This document shows positions 1 through 8,090 of a DNA stretch of 35,572 bases, piece after piece. Both the position numbers and the translations under genes were made by a program. A model generated the notes under the pieces. It had not been told where the DNA came from and did no database searches. It was given only the letters and a program-made list of their open reading frames with translations. The DNA is from Oscillospiraceae bacterium (GTDB lineage: Bacteria > Bacillota > Clostridia > Oscillospirales > CAG-272): assembly GCA_015063585.1 (NCBI GenBank), contig SVTW01000018.1:1-35572 (forward strand), in the 5' to 3' direction. The stretch's first letter is position 1, and each line of letters starts with the position of its first letter.

Positions 1-779
1 CCGCATCCGATATAAACCACGAGGTCAACGTCACTCCACTTTGCGAGCTGATGCTGTACCACGGTCTTACCCGAACCGAAGGGACCCGGAACACAAGCCG
101 TTCCGCCCTTTGCGATCGGGAAAAGCGCATCAATTACACGCTGACCCGTGATCATGGGATCCACAGGGGGCAGCTTTTCCTTATAAGGACGCGACACACG
201 AACCGGCCATTTCTGCATCAAGGTGATGTCCTCGATCGTGCCGTCATCCAATTTGATCTTACCGATCCGATCGGTCACCCGGAAATCCCCCTCGCGCAGA
301 TCCACGATCACACCGCTCTTTTTGGGCGGCACCATGATCTTATGCTCGATGACCGAATTTTCCTGAACCGTACCGTAAATATCGCCCGCCTGTACGCGAT
401 CGCCGAATTTTACCGCAGGCGTAAAATGCCAACGGAGCTCTCGGTCAAGCGCGGGCTCGTCAACTCCGCGCGTCAGATTGGAACCGATCTTCTGTCGCAT
501 CGTCTCCAACGGACGCTGGATACCGTCATAAATATTGGTGAGAAGACCGGGACCCAGCTCAACCGACAACGGTGCGCCTGTTGAAACGACCTTATCTCCG
601 CGTCCGATTCCCGCCGTCTCCTCGTAAACCTGAATTGAAGCACGGTCGCCGTGCATCTCAATAATTTCACCGATCAAGCGGTCGGAACCTACGCGAACCA
701 CGTCAAACATATTGGCGTTTCGCATGCCCTCAGCAACAACCAGAGGTCCCGATACTTTCAGTATTTTTCCTTCAACCAT
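1..779 (-). CDS. ntpA: V-type ATP synthase subunit A, 3' end outside window
   Basis: Catalytic nucleotide-binding subunit of the V1 headpiece of a V/A-type ATPase, which couples ATP hydrolysis or synthesis to ion transport across the membrane. The first 259 codons are visible. The N-terminal beta-barrel begins [15 protein letters not shown], residues about 110-200 are the insertion specific to subunit A, and the Walker A loop GPFGSGKT lies at residues 232-239. The ATG at 777-779 has a GGGAG ribosome site about 7 nt upstream. It is the seventh gene of the operon, 46 nt after subunit F. The remainder of A, and presumably B and D, lie left of the window. Identification is firm. Confidence 0.97.
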   Translation of the reverse strand, partial: MVEGKILKVSGPLVVAEGMRNANMFDVVRVGSDRLIGEIIEMHGDRASIQVYEETAGIGRGDKVVSTGAPLSVELGPGLLTNIYDGIQRPLETMRQKIGSNLTRGVDEPALDRELRWHFTPAVKFGDRVQAGDIYGTVQENSVIEHKIMVPPKKSGVIVDLREGDFRVTDRIGKIKLDDGTIEDITLMQKWPVRVSRPYKEKLPPVDPMITGQRVIDALFPIAKGGTACVPGPFGSGKTVVQHQLAKWSDVDLVVYIGC

Positions 780-825
780 AATAATGCTCCCGTTTTCAAG
801 AAACGAAAACGTCCTTTCTTCTCAT

Positions 826-1152
826 TCACTGCTGTTCTTTAAACAAAATATCGGCTCCAACCGCACGCTCAACGGCAGAACGAATACTATTCATTCCATA
901 GCCCGTTGAACCGTTCTGCCCGGGAATCGAAATGATTGCGGGAAGCGGAAGATCTTTATATTGCTCGCATACGTCAGCGAGGCGCATTGCGTAATCCTCT
1001 GTTAAAAAGATAACCGCGTACTCGCCCGACCGAACAAGTGCGTGCAGCTTCTTTGCGGCTTCTTCCGCCTCGTTCACCTCGTGAACCGAAAAGCCGAGTG
1101 CCATAAAACCGAGGACCGCGTCACGAGCTCCGAGAATTCCAATTTTATACAT
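826..1152 (-). CDS. V-type ATP synthase subunit F (NtpG in Enterococcus numbering)
   Basis: Small central-stalk subunit that binds subunit D and helps couple V1 to the rotor. The protein is 108 aa, typical of the family, and begins MYKIGILGARDAVLGFMALGF, with the glycine-rich first strand and loop of the Rossmann-like F fold; the conserved hydrophobic strand VIFLTEDYA follows near the middle. The reading frame is open further upstream, but those codons lie inside subunit C. The ATG at 1150-1152 overlaps the end of subunit C by 8 bp, so translational coupling is likely. Position between C and A matches the E. hirae ntp order. Confidence 0.93.
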   Translation of the reverse strand: MYKIGILGARDAVLGFMALGFSVHEVNEAEEAAKKLHALVRSGEYAVIFLTEDYAMRLADVCEQYKDLPLPAIISIPGQNGSTGYGMNSIRSAVERAVGADILFKEQQ

Positions 1153-2140
1153 AGCTCTCCCGAATCCTTTCCCTTGTTGTTTCCGGATCAAGACCAGCGT
1201 CCTTAGCGGCAAAAAGAATACGAAGATTCCGTACTTCATATTCGTATGCCAAGAGGTATGCGATTGCCACCTCCGGACCGTATGACACATATTTCGCGGT
1301 TTGGATCTCATTCATCCAAACGTTATCGATACAGCGCTCGACAGCGGTCAACGAGCGGTCTGTCTGCGCAACCGCCGCTGCCAGCCGGCCTTGCTCGGAA
1401 TAGTATAAGCGATCCCAAAGAGAATCCTCCCCCGCATCGAACCAAGCGTTCAGATCGGCAAAGGTCAACAATCCTCCCTCGATCAGCGAGTCCTGCAAAA
1501 GCGCGCGTCCCGCCTCCCCGCTCCGCATTCTTAAAATACGGATACAGATCAAAAGATTGGTCAGATCAATTTTGGTACGAACCAAGCGAACCGCAAAATC
1601 CACGCCGCTCTCGATGGCGTCGCAAAGCATGTCGGCATAGCAGGCGCGGTCGATCAAAAGATCGATCACCTGTGGATTTTTTGTTTTTGCGTATTCCGCC
1701 GAGGCGAGTGCCGCAGCAGCAGCCATATGCGCGGGAAAGCTGTCGAAACAATTGCTTTGAACCGCCTCCAAAACATCTTCAACGGACAGTGTTCCGAAAT
1801 CGAACATCATGGAGCGCGGGTCAATATCGCGAACAAAGCCCTTAATTGCCGCTTTTAAGTTATTACAGTCGTATTGATAGAGCCAAAGCCGCAGTGCCGG
1901 TACATCGGGAAAAAGCAGATTGATCTCCTCATATACAGCTCTGAGAATCGATAAAAGCGTTTCTTCCCTCAGTTTCTCGTTTGTTTGGGGGTCTGTCTTT
2001 GCCAAGACCCCAAAGTCCCCAAGCTTATCCCAAAGATGCTCGGTATCGGGACATGCGAGCAATTCCTGCATGCGAGCGGTTCCGATGATCGAGGATTCCT
2101 TCGCACGTAGGAGCGCGCTCCCGTATAAATAATCTGTCAT
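1145..2140 (-). CDS. ntpC: V-type ATP synthase subunit C
   Basis: Subunit C (d-type) is the funnel-shaped adaptor that sits on the membrane rotor ring and receives the central stalk. The sequence is almost entirely alpha-helical, about 331 aa, the usual size, and starts MTDYLYGSALLRAKESSIIG. Two ATG codons are adjacent (2141-2143 and 2138-2140). A GGGGGAGG ribosome site ends 3 nt before the first and 6 nt before the second, so the second is preferred, but either may serve. It begins 16 nt after the subunit E stop and overlaps subunit F by 8 bp. Confidence 0.93.
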   Translation of the reverse strand: MTDYLYGSALLRAKESSIIGTARMQELLACPDTEHLWDKLGDFGVLAKTDPQTNEKLREETLLSILRAVYEEINLLFPDVPALRLWLYQYDCNNLKAAIKGFVRDIDPRSMMFDFGTLSVEDVLEAVQSNCFDSFPAHMAAAAALASAEYAKTKNPQVIDLLIDRACYADMLCDAIESGVDFAVRLVRTKIDLTNLLICIRILRMRSGEAGRALLQDSLIEGGLLTFADLNAWFDAGEDSLWDRLYYSEQGRLAAAVAQTDRSLTAVERCIDNVWMNEIQTAKYVSYGPEVAIAYLLAYEYEVRNLRILFAAKDAGLDPETTRERIRESYV

Positions 2141-2156
2141 CATAAGCCTCCCCCGC

Positions 2157-2843
2157 TCATGCGCGGCGATCGGCGTCGAACAGAACGCGACAGACCTCAG
2201 TCTCAAGCTCTTCACGAAGCTGCGCAAAGAGCAAAGAAAGCGAGCAGTTTGCCTCGATATTACCGCATCTGAGAATCAATCCACCGTCAATCGAAGCAGT
2301 GGATTCCGCAAGAACCAGCTTTTCCAGCATCTCGGCAGGCAGTTTTCCATTTCCCTTTTTCACGCGTTCGATCAAAGCCACTCCGCAACGCTCACGGTCA
2401 CGTGCATTGAGCAAGACCTCATAGCTTGAGAAAACAGGCATATCTTCTTCTCCGTAAAGCTCACGGCTTTCTTTCTCTGCCTTTGCTTGCTCGGAAAGAG
2501 CTGCTGTCAGCAAGCCGACAAGCAGATCGGTGTAGGTCTCAAGGTTCTGCGATTTCATTCCCTCCAGAGTTCCTTCAAACACCTCGTCAATCAAGCGACT
2601 CTGTGTCTCCAGAAGTAAGTCACGCTTGCGGTTGGCGGAAGCAGACTTTGCACGTGAAATCAATTCGATTCCCTCATGCTCGCTCTCCGCCGCGATTTGT
2701 TCGCGGACAGTCGCTACGCGTGACGCATAGTCAGCACGGATACGCTCTGCCTCTGCATTTGCTTCGGCAAGGATCGCGTCCGCCTCTGCACGTGCCTGCG
2801 CGAGAATCTTTTCCGTGATTTTTTCAAGTCCTGTCACAGCCAT
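2157..2843 (-). CDS. ntpE: V-type ATP synthase subunit E
   Basis: Peripheral-stalk subunit of the V-type ATPase; it pairs with the small G/H subunit as a heterodimeric coiled coil that stops the catalytic head from spinning. The 228-aa protein has the expected two-part layout: residues about 1-110 are a charged, alanine- and glutamate-rich helix (AQARAEADAILAEANAEAER), and the C-terminal part is a globular domain with the IDGGLILRCGNIEANCSL segment typical of the family. It lies between subunits K and C with short spacers, as in other bacterial ntp operons. Confidence 0.95.
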   Translation of the reverse strand: MAVTGLEKITEKILAQARAEADAILAEANAEAERIRADYASRVATVREQIAAESEHEGIELISRAKSASANRKRDLLLETQSRLIDEVFEGTLEGMKSQNLETYTDLLVGLLTAALSEQAKAEKESRELYGEEDMPVFSSYEVLLNARDRERCGVALIERVKKGNGKLPAEMLEKLVLAESTASIDGGLILRCGNIEANCSLSLLFAQLREELETEVCRVLFDADRRA

Positions 2844-2880
2844 TCTCTGAAAATCCTTTCCGTAAAAGCTCGATTATCAA

Positions 2881-3384
2881 TTAACCAAAGAGAACCAGAA
2901 GAACCGAGATCAGGAATCCGAGAATCGCGTAGGTCTCAACAAGAACCGTCAGCGTAATTGCTCTACCGAGCGATTCGGGACGCTTTGCGATGAGCGCGAT
3001 ACCCGAAGCGGCAACCTCACCCTGCTTAATGCCCGAAAACAGACCTGCAAATGCAACGGGAAGAGACGCCATGAGGTAATATCCGCCCTGTGCCGTGGTC
3101 AAAGCTTCGGTTGCGGCACCGCCGAGAACGCCTGCATTTACAAGAATCAAAAATCCGATTGCAAAGCCATAGATACCCTGTGTCATGGGAAGTGCGGTGA
3201 GTGCGAAGGTTTTACCAAACTTACCGGGGTCTTCACTCAGAACACCCGCAGCCGCTCTACCTGCAAGGTTTACGCCCTTTGCAGAACCAATGCCCGCGAG
3301 GAAAGTTGCCAAAGCCGCGCCAAGAAATGCCAGGTTGTTACCCGTAAAAATTGTTGCAAAAAAATCACCCATTGTCATACCCAT
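2881..3384 (-). CDS. ntpK: V-type ATPase proteolipid subunit K (rotor ring), Na+-type ligands
   Basis: Membrane rotor-ring subunit that carries ions across the membrane. At 167 aa it is the duplicated 16-kDa form: two alpha-helical hairpins, four membrane segments, each with a glycine-rich GIGSAKG or SGIKQG helix. The first hairpin has TQG where an acidic residue would sit, and the second has the ion-binding glutamate in VETYAILGF (Glu150). Leu65, Thr68, Gln69, Gln121 and Glu150 align with the five Na+ ligands known from E. hirae NtpK (Leu61, Thr64, Gln65, Gln110, Glu139). This supports Na+ rather than H+ as the coupling ion, by inference. The ATG follows AAGGAG by about 10 nt. Confidence 0.95.
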   Translation of the reverse strand: MGMTMGDFFATIFTGNNLAFLGAALATFLAGIGSAKGVNLAGRAAAGVLSEDPGKFGKTFALTALPMTQGIYGFAIGFLILVNAGVLGGAATEALTTAQGGYYLMASLPVAFAGLFSGIKQGEVAASGIALIAKRPESLGRAITLTVLVETYAILGFLISVLLVLFG

Positions 3385-3433
3385 TTTTTTTAATCTCCTT
3401 TTAATTGGTTTTTATTTTATTTTCTTTTGGGTT

Positions 3434-5389
3434 TCAAAGTTTGGAAGATTCGGAATATTCCTCCGACGGCTCTGCAGGCTCAAAGGGTCTGCCTCCGTCC
3501 TCATAGAATTTTCCGAAGAACTCAAGATACTGCAATCTTGAGGTGTGCACGAAAGCACCGAGAACGTTGATCGCGAGATTGAATACGTGTCCGACAAGCA
3601 GAATAATGATCATTACGATCACACCACCAAAGCCGGTGCTTCCCATCATGGTTATCATGTTGATCACCTTTGCCAGCACAGCCGCAACGAGTGCGAGCGC
3701 CAGAATACGTGAATAGGACAAAAGGTCCGACATATAGTTTACAAGACCGTAAAGACCGCCAAAGCCCGAAATCAGGCGCGAGATCGGGTTACGGATCCCG
3801 TAACCGTTCAACAGAAGAACCAAAACCGCGCCGATGATAAACACGGTAAGTCCAACCGTTATACCAACTGCCAGCATCAGGAGAATGCCTGCAAAAATCA
3901 CCCAATACGGTGCTATGGTGCAGAGCGCCTCCAAGGCTTTTCCGTCCTTACAGAGAATGATAAAGCGAAGAACCATTCCCGCAACCATATGAACAAATCC
4001 AAATCCCATCGAAAGGATCAGGAACATCATGGGATTATCCAGCGGGTTAAACCACAAGCCGCTTCCAAAGAAATGCCCGACCGACGTATCGATAGACATA
4101 CCGAGCAGGTTCTGCATAACAGCCGTTGGGAAATCACCGAACCATCCGCCAAACAAAAGGCCCATGATAATTGCCGAAATGCCGCAATATCCAAACATAT
4201 ACATCATACGGCGAAGCCCTGGCTTGGGATTGAGAAGTTTTACGCCAAGGAAGCACCCGAGCGTCAGGATCAAACCGTAGCCAACGTCGGCAAACATCAA
4301 GCCGAAGGAGAGAAAATAGAAAATACTCATCACAAAGGTCGGATCAAATCTGCCGTATTTCGGGTAGGAATACATTCCAACCACCCATTCAAAATTCACC
4401 GCAAAGCGATTGTTGCGAAGCAGAACAGGCGGCTCCTCGTCCTCACTCGGAGCGGCTGTTTCGCATGCGCATTCAAATTTCGAAAGTGCGTCGATCACCG
4501 CGTCTTCGGTCTGTGTGGGGATCCAACCCTGCAAAACAGCGCAGTTCTTTGTTGCGGCAAGCTTCCGCTTTTGCAAACAAACGTTCAGCGTGGTCGCCTC
4601 AATATCGTAAAGGATTTCCACCTCGTCCAACGCGTCGGAAAGATCGCGGATATCCTCCTCTGCCCGAATCAGCTCCGCCTCCAGCTCCTGCAAGTGTTCC
4701 TCGGTGCGCTCAAATGCCACGCGTGCCGTAACGTCCACGTCGGAAAAATCAAGTGCCAGAAAGCCCTGTCCGTTCAGCGTTTTGCTTACGCTGTCACGAT
4801 CACTTTTATGGTAGGTGATCGCGAGATAGCTTTGCTCATCGAGCGTAACTTCCTCGGTATATGCCCCCGCCTCATGGAGTGCGTTGAAAAAGTCCTGCGT
4901 TGCGGATTTGCATGACAGCGCTCCCAAAACCATTTCGGTATGCGCCGATCCGCCCGCGTTGAGCGGTGCGTCATAACCAAGCCACGGTTCAAGTGAGATC
5001 AGCCTTGCCTGATTGCGTGAAATCTCGGCAGTGAGTGCCTCCATATGCTCAGATATCTTGATCGTATCCAAAACCGTTTGCCATGCGTGCTCACTTCTTC
5101 CATCATTGCAAAACTCCTCATAGTTCACGCGATGGACCAAGCGTCCCAGTCCGCTTTTCCGTCTGGTATATTTTGCAAGGATCGGGATCACACGGCGAAT
5201 GGCGGAAAGCTTTTGCTCACATTCGGTGCGGCGCGCCTCATTTTCAGCGGTGTTTACGGGAACAAGCCCCTGCCCTGTTTCGGCGGCATGGATCTCAACG
5301 CAGCGCAGGCTCATCAGTTTACGTACAATGGCGTCCGCGTCCTGGGCATATGCCAAGACGGTGAGTTTTTTCATTGTACAAACCGACAT
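3434..5389 (-). CDS. ntpI: V-type ATP synthase subunit I (a-type stator)
   Basis: Membrane stator subunit that forms the ion half-channels against the K ring and holds the peripheral stalks. At 651 aa it has the family length. The N-terminal half (about 1-330) is soluble, with long helices and coiled coil that reach toward the head. The C-terminal half (about 335-630) has seven or eight hydrophobic segments, including FGLMFADVGYG and the LLSYSRILALALV helix that carries the conserved arginine of the ion path. The ATG at 5387-5389 follows GGAGG by 4 nt and lies 19 nt inside the preceding small-stalk gene, so the two are probably translationally coupled. Confidence 0.96.
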   Translation of the reverse strand: MSVCTMKKLTVLAYAQDADAIVRKLMSLRCVEIHAAETGQGLVPVNTAENEARRTECEQKLSAIRRVIPILAKYTRRKSGLGRLVHRVNYEEFCNDGRSEHAWQTVLDTIKISEHMEALTAEISRNQARLISLEPWLGYDAPLNAGGSAHTEMVLGALSCKSATQDFFNALHEAGAYTEEVTLDEQSYLAITYHKSDRDSVSKTLNGQGFLALDFSDVDVTARVAFERTEEHLQELEAELIRAEEDIRDLSDALDEVEILYDIEATTLNVCLQKRKLAATKNCAVLQGWIPTQTEDAVIDALSKFECACETAAPSEDEEPPVLLRNNRFAVNFEWVVGMYSYPKYGRFDPTFVMSIFYFLSFGLMFADVGYGLILTLGCFLGVKLLNPKPGLRRMMYMFGYCGISAIIMGLLFGGWFGDFPTAVMQNLLGMSIDTSVGHFFGSGLWFNPLDNPMMFLILSMGFGFVHMVAGMVLRFIILCKDGKALEALCTIAPYWVIFAGILLMLAVGITVGLTVFIIGAVLVLLLNGYGIRNPISRLISGFGGLYGLVNYMSDLLSYSRILALALVAAVLAKVINMITMMGSTGFGGVIVMIIILLVGHVFNLAINVLGAFVHTSRLQYLEFFGKFYEDGGRPFEPAEPSEEYSESSKL

Positions 5390-5700
5390 TTTGCCTCCAC
5401 CCCTCTCATAATGACTTTTTCAGCAGCCTTCCGTCTGAGTTGAACAGTGCGGCGGAGCTCCTCGCAAGCCTCCTGACTTTCGGAATCAAGACGCTCACCA
5501 AGCTGAGCCGTGCGCTCACGGATCTGCCCGAGCATTTCGGCAGCGGCAGCGCGGCTTTCTTCCTCCGCAACACGCAGAGACTCCTTACCATTGCGCTGTG
5601 CGTCTGCCACAAGCTTTTTCGCAAGCTCACGAGCCTCGGCGATCAAACGCTCTGCCTCTTCCTCGGTTTCCTGAATTTTCAAAATCGACTCTCTCGACAT
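5371..5700 (-). CDS. V-type ATPase peripheral stalk subunit G/H (NtpF-like)
   Basis: A 109-aa protein made almost wholly of charged heptad-like helix (ETEEEAERLIAEARELAKK). This is the expected form of the small peripheral-stalk subunit (G or H; NtpF in E. hirae) that coils with subunit E. It is first in the operon, next to subunit I, which is the standard position. AGGAGG lies just upstream of the ATG at 5698-5700, and a promoter at 5765-5793 would give a leader of about 57 nt. Low-complexity coiled coils carry little family signal, so the assignment rests on size, composition and position. Confidence 0.88.
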   Translation of the reverse strand: MSRESILKIQETEEEAERLIAEARELAKKLVADAQRNGKESLRVAEEESRAAAAEMLGQIRERTAQLGERLDSESQEACEELRRTVQLRRKAAEKVIMRGVEAKCRFVQ

Positions 5701-5764
5701 AAATACCTCCTGTCGATTCGCTCATTAATAATTATCTTTATTCTGATAATTTTCTTTATCTTTT

Positions 5765-5793
5765 ATTATAGCACAGTTTTTATGCAATTGCAA
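5765..5793 (-). promoter_or_regulatory. sigma-A promoter of the V-ATPase operon
   Basis: Read on the minus strand: -35 TTGCAA (5788-5793), 17-bp spacer, -10 TATAAT (5765-5770) with an extended TGTGC just before it. It lies 65 bp upstream of the first V-ATPase gene and nothing else separates them. Confidence 0.8.
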
Positions 5794-5830
5794 GTTTTTT
5801 GTGTCTCTTTTTCCTTTTTTTCTCAAAAAT

Positions 5831-6382
5831 TTATGATTTTTTTATTTCTCTGGAAAGACGTTGCTCAACAAATGGAAGATTGTCGGTTGCATTGCGAAAA
5901 AAAATCATTTTATCTCCGCAAGGATAGATCCCATCGGGACGGAACGGAAGCATGTTTCTGGTCAGCTTCATTCCAAATCCATGTAAAATTTGTGCCTGCG
6001 GGAGAATCAACTCCTCTTTTACACTCCAAACGTGCGAAATGCGGTGGTAGCTTTTTTGCGGCTCGCGCCATTGACCGAGAAGCTCGGATTCGCACAGATA
6101 AACCGCATATCCGTCCTCTACCCACGGCACGTGTATCCGAAGTTTATAATGTTGCGTATGGAATTGCGACTTTTCACGGATACTTTCCACCTCCGCAAAA
6201 TCGCGCTTTAATGCCTCGCCGTGCACTTCCTCTGCCCAGCGCATGCAGGTTTGTGCCATACGCTCATAAAATTCAAGCATTTTGGGACATTCTTCGGGCA
6301 AATACAGTTCGGCATCGGCTCGCATTAAGATCTGATAGCCTTCCCGAACCGTGGCATGCATTTCTTTTTTTATCAGGTTCAC
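5831..6382 (-). CDS. uncharacterised soluble protein, 183 aa
   Basis: I do not recognise the family. The protein has no signal peptide or membrane segment and is rich in aromatic and charged residues. The first 70 residues are helical (EECPKMLEFYERMAQTC), and the rest looks like alternating strands (YKLRIHVPWVEDGYAVYLC, LPFRPDGIYPCGDKMIFF). Translation most likely begins at the GTG at 6380-6382, which lies 9 nt after GGAGG; the ATG at 6389 is closer but is in another frame that soon stops. The gene stands alone between the V-ATPase promoter and the lipoprotein gene, with a hairpin on its upstream side. Confidence 0.7.
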   Translation of the reverse strand: MNLIKKEMHATVREGYQILMRADAELYLPEECPKMLEFYERMAQTCMRWAEEVHGEALKRDFAEVESIREKSQFHTQHYKLRIHVPWVEDGYAVYLCESELLGQWREPQKSYHRISHVWSVKEELILPQAQILHGFGMKLTRNMLPFRPDGIYPCGDKMIFFRNATDNLPFVEQRLSREIKKS

Positions 6383-6454
6383 CTTTCATCGCCTCCTTTC
6401 TACTTCTTTATTCCTAAAAAAACTTTTTTATGAATCGAAATACAAAATAGAAGA

Positions 6455-6489
6455 GGGTGAGTCAAATGCAACGCATCTGATCCTCACCC
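6455..6489 (+). repeat. hairpin of the GGGTGAG-TCAAATGC repeat family
   Basis: GGGTGAGTCAAATGC pairs across a 3-nt loop with GCATCTGATCCTCACCC and is followed on the plus strand by ACGTTTTTT. It resembles the first stem and 3' flank of the 171-nt elements at 10062-10232 and 26664-26834, so it may be a shortened copy. Both neighbouring genes are on the minus strand, where the hairpin follows the lipoprotein stop by about 45 nt and could end transcription from that side. Confidence 0.7.
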
Positions 6490-6533
6490 ACGTTTTTTGG
6501 AAGCGGAAACTGCACAGATAGCGCAGCCCGGTG

Positions 6534-7031
6534 TTAGTTCGTTTGTTTTTTGTATTGAATATTGATGACCGTATCATTCCGAATCGAAATCATCAGTTCG
6601 GTCCCGTACGCCTCATCCGTATAAATGATCGCCGATCCTGTGTCACGTCCGCCCTCACCGTAAGCCGCGATCACCGCATCGCGCGTGGAGCCGATCGTGA
6701 TCCCCTTTGACGTTGCAACCGAATCGTCAAGCAACTCAACCGAGTAAATGTACTCTGATCCGTCCTTTGGATAGGTTTGGATCCGAAAACCGCTATAGCC
6801 ATAGATTTTATCCAATCCGTCAAACAGACAGGAAGGTGATTCGCTGTACTGCTTCCACGTTCCAAGCGCGACGAGAACATCGGCGGCACTGCCGTCAACC
6901 GCGATAGTCGTTCCGTTATAGGTGAATACGTAAAGCGGCTCAGAATTTTCGGCAGGAGTGCATGCGCCGATCAAAATTACAGAGCAAAGGACCAAAATAC
7001 CGCAAAAAACGCGTATCATATTTTTTTTCAT
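6534..7031 (-). CDS. small secreted lipoprotein, uncharacterised
   Basis: A 165-aa exported lipoprotein. MKKNMIRVFCGILVLCSVIL is a lipoprotein signal sequence ending in the lipobox IGAC, so the cysteine near residue 23 should be lipidated. The mature part shows a repeated-strand pattern (PLYVFTYNGTTIAVDG, YGYSGFRIQTYP, VINIQYK) that I associate with small Clostridia lipoproteins of unknown role. The ATG at 7029-7031 follows AGGAG at normal distance; upstream codons in frame belong to the preceding gene region. It starts 22 nt after the SGNH protein's stop, so it probably belongs to the acyltransferase operon. Confidence 0.8.
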   Translation of the reverse strand: MKKNMIRVFCGILVLCSVILIGACTPAENSEPLYVFTYNGTTIAVDGSAADVLVALGTWKQYSESPSCLFDGLDKIYGYSGFRIQTYPKDGSEYIYSVELLDDSVATSKGITIGSTRDAVIAAYGEGGRDTGSAIIYTDEAYGTELMISIRNDTVINIQYKKQTN

Positions 7032-7053
7032 AAGTGAATCTCCTTCCGTTTTC

Positions 7054-8079
7054 TCATGGTTCAGCGTCTCTCTCCGCTTTATATGCCGCAAGCTTTTCCG
7101 ACCAGACCGAAGCCAACTCAGCATCGCTGTGATGCCCTGCAAGCCCAAAATCTTCCGCAAGGATCGCACCGAAATAGGAAGTCAGCTTTTCCGCGCCCCA
7201 AACATTCAGATGTGTACCGCCGTCATAGGTGTCGGTATTCCAATCAATTCCGATCTCCTCGCACTGCGGAATAAAGTTATAATATGAAATTCCATAACGT
7301 GCGGCGTAGTCCGCTACCTGCTCATCCCATTCATCATACCAATAATATTTCCAATTGTTGGTAGGCGCCTTGATCAAAACAAACGCGACACCTTTTTCCA
7401 GACAGAGCTGACGCATGGCATCCAAATAGTACATAGACCGCTCCGGGAGCGTATAGTCGGCAAGCGGAGACGGCTCCATATCCGAAAATCCCGGTTTTAT
7501 CCCGGTTTGCATCAGATATCCGTTATGAGAAACAAGGTCACGGGAGCAAAGATATTTCCAATCCTCAGCAGAAAGCTCCTTCCATCTGCTATGATATCGC
7601 AGGATCGGGAAAACATAGGACACCCAATTTTCCTCCTCGGTCATTGACGCGAAAACCGCGCGCAGCTTGGTAAAGGAGAGATGCATGCCATCGAGCGCGA
7701 TGCGATTGTAGGCTTCGTTCTGCGGCTCCCCGTATTTCAGAGCAAGGACGTTAAACACAACCACACGCGGTGTTTCGGTCTTGAGCATTTCCTCAAGCAG
7801 ATAGTAGGAGTGCCACGTAAGCTGTTGTGCGCTCCCGCGCACATAAGAAGTAATGCCGTATTCCTCCCACAGCGTTGGCGGTGTAAAGCCCTCATAGACT
7901 TCACAGTCACCGATAAAAAGTACATCGTGCGAGCGCCCCTCCTCTGCGTAATATTCGGATATCAGAGCACCTTCCTTGTTTTCACTCATATATTTCGGCT
8001 GTAGGAGTGCCTGCAAAAAGCCAAGCAACAGAGCCGTTACAAGCAAAATACAAAAACAACTGATGAATTTTTTCTTCAT
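7054..8079 (-). CDS. membrane-anchored SGNH-hydrolase-like protein paired with MBOAT
   Basis: A 341-aa protein with one N-terminal membrane anchor (residues about 5-25) and an extracytoplasmic SGNH-like domain. Block I reads VLFIGDCEVYEGF with Cys59 in the place of the usual serine, and the last block D-G-G-T-H at 286-290 supplies an Asp/His pair. Such proteins act with MBOAT acyltransferases (as AlgX/AlgJ and DltD do) in moving acyl groups onto a polysaccharide or teichoic acid outside the membrane. The gene begins 11 nt after the MBOAT stop, with an AAAGGAAT ribosome site. The Cys-for-Ser change may be normal for this subgroup; the acceptor polymer is unknown. Confidence 0.82.
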   Translation of the reverse strand: MKKKFISCFCILLVTALLLGFLQALLQPKYMSENKEGALISEYYAEEGRSHDVLFIGDCEVYEGFTPPTLWEEYGITSYVRGSAQQLTWHSYYLLEEMLKTETPRVVVFNVLALKYGEPQNEAYNRIALDGMHLSFTKLRAVFASMTEEENWVSYVFPILRYHSRWKELSAEDWKYLCSRDLVSHNGYLMQTGIKPGFSDMEPSPLADYTLPERSMYYLDAMRQLCLEKGVAFVLIKAPTNNWKYYWYDEWDEQVADYAARYGISYYNFIPQCEEIGIDWNTDTYDGGTHLNVWGAEKLTSYFGAILAEDFGLAGHHSDAELASVWSEKLAAYKAERDAEP

Positions 8080-8090
8080 TTCGATTCCTT

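Noticed and set aside
3989-4915. Open frame of 308 codons on the plus strand opposite subunit I
   Set aside because: Shadow of ntpI; composition is unlike a real protein and there is no ribosome site.
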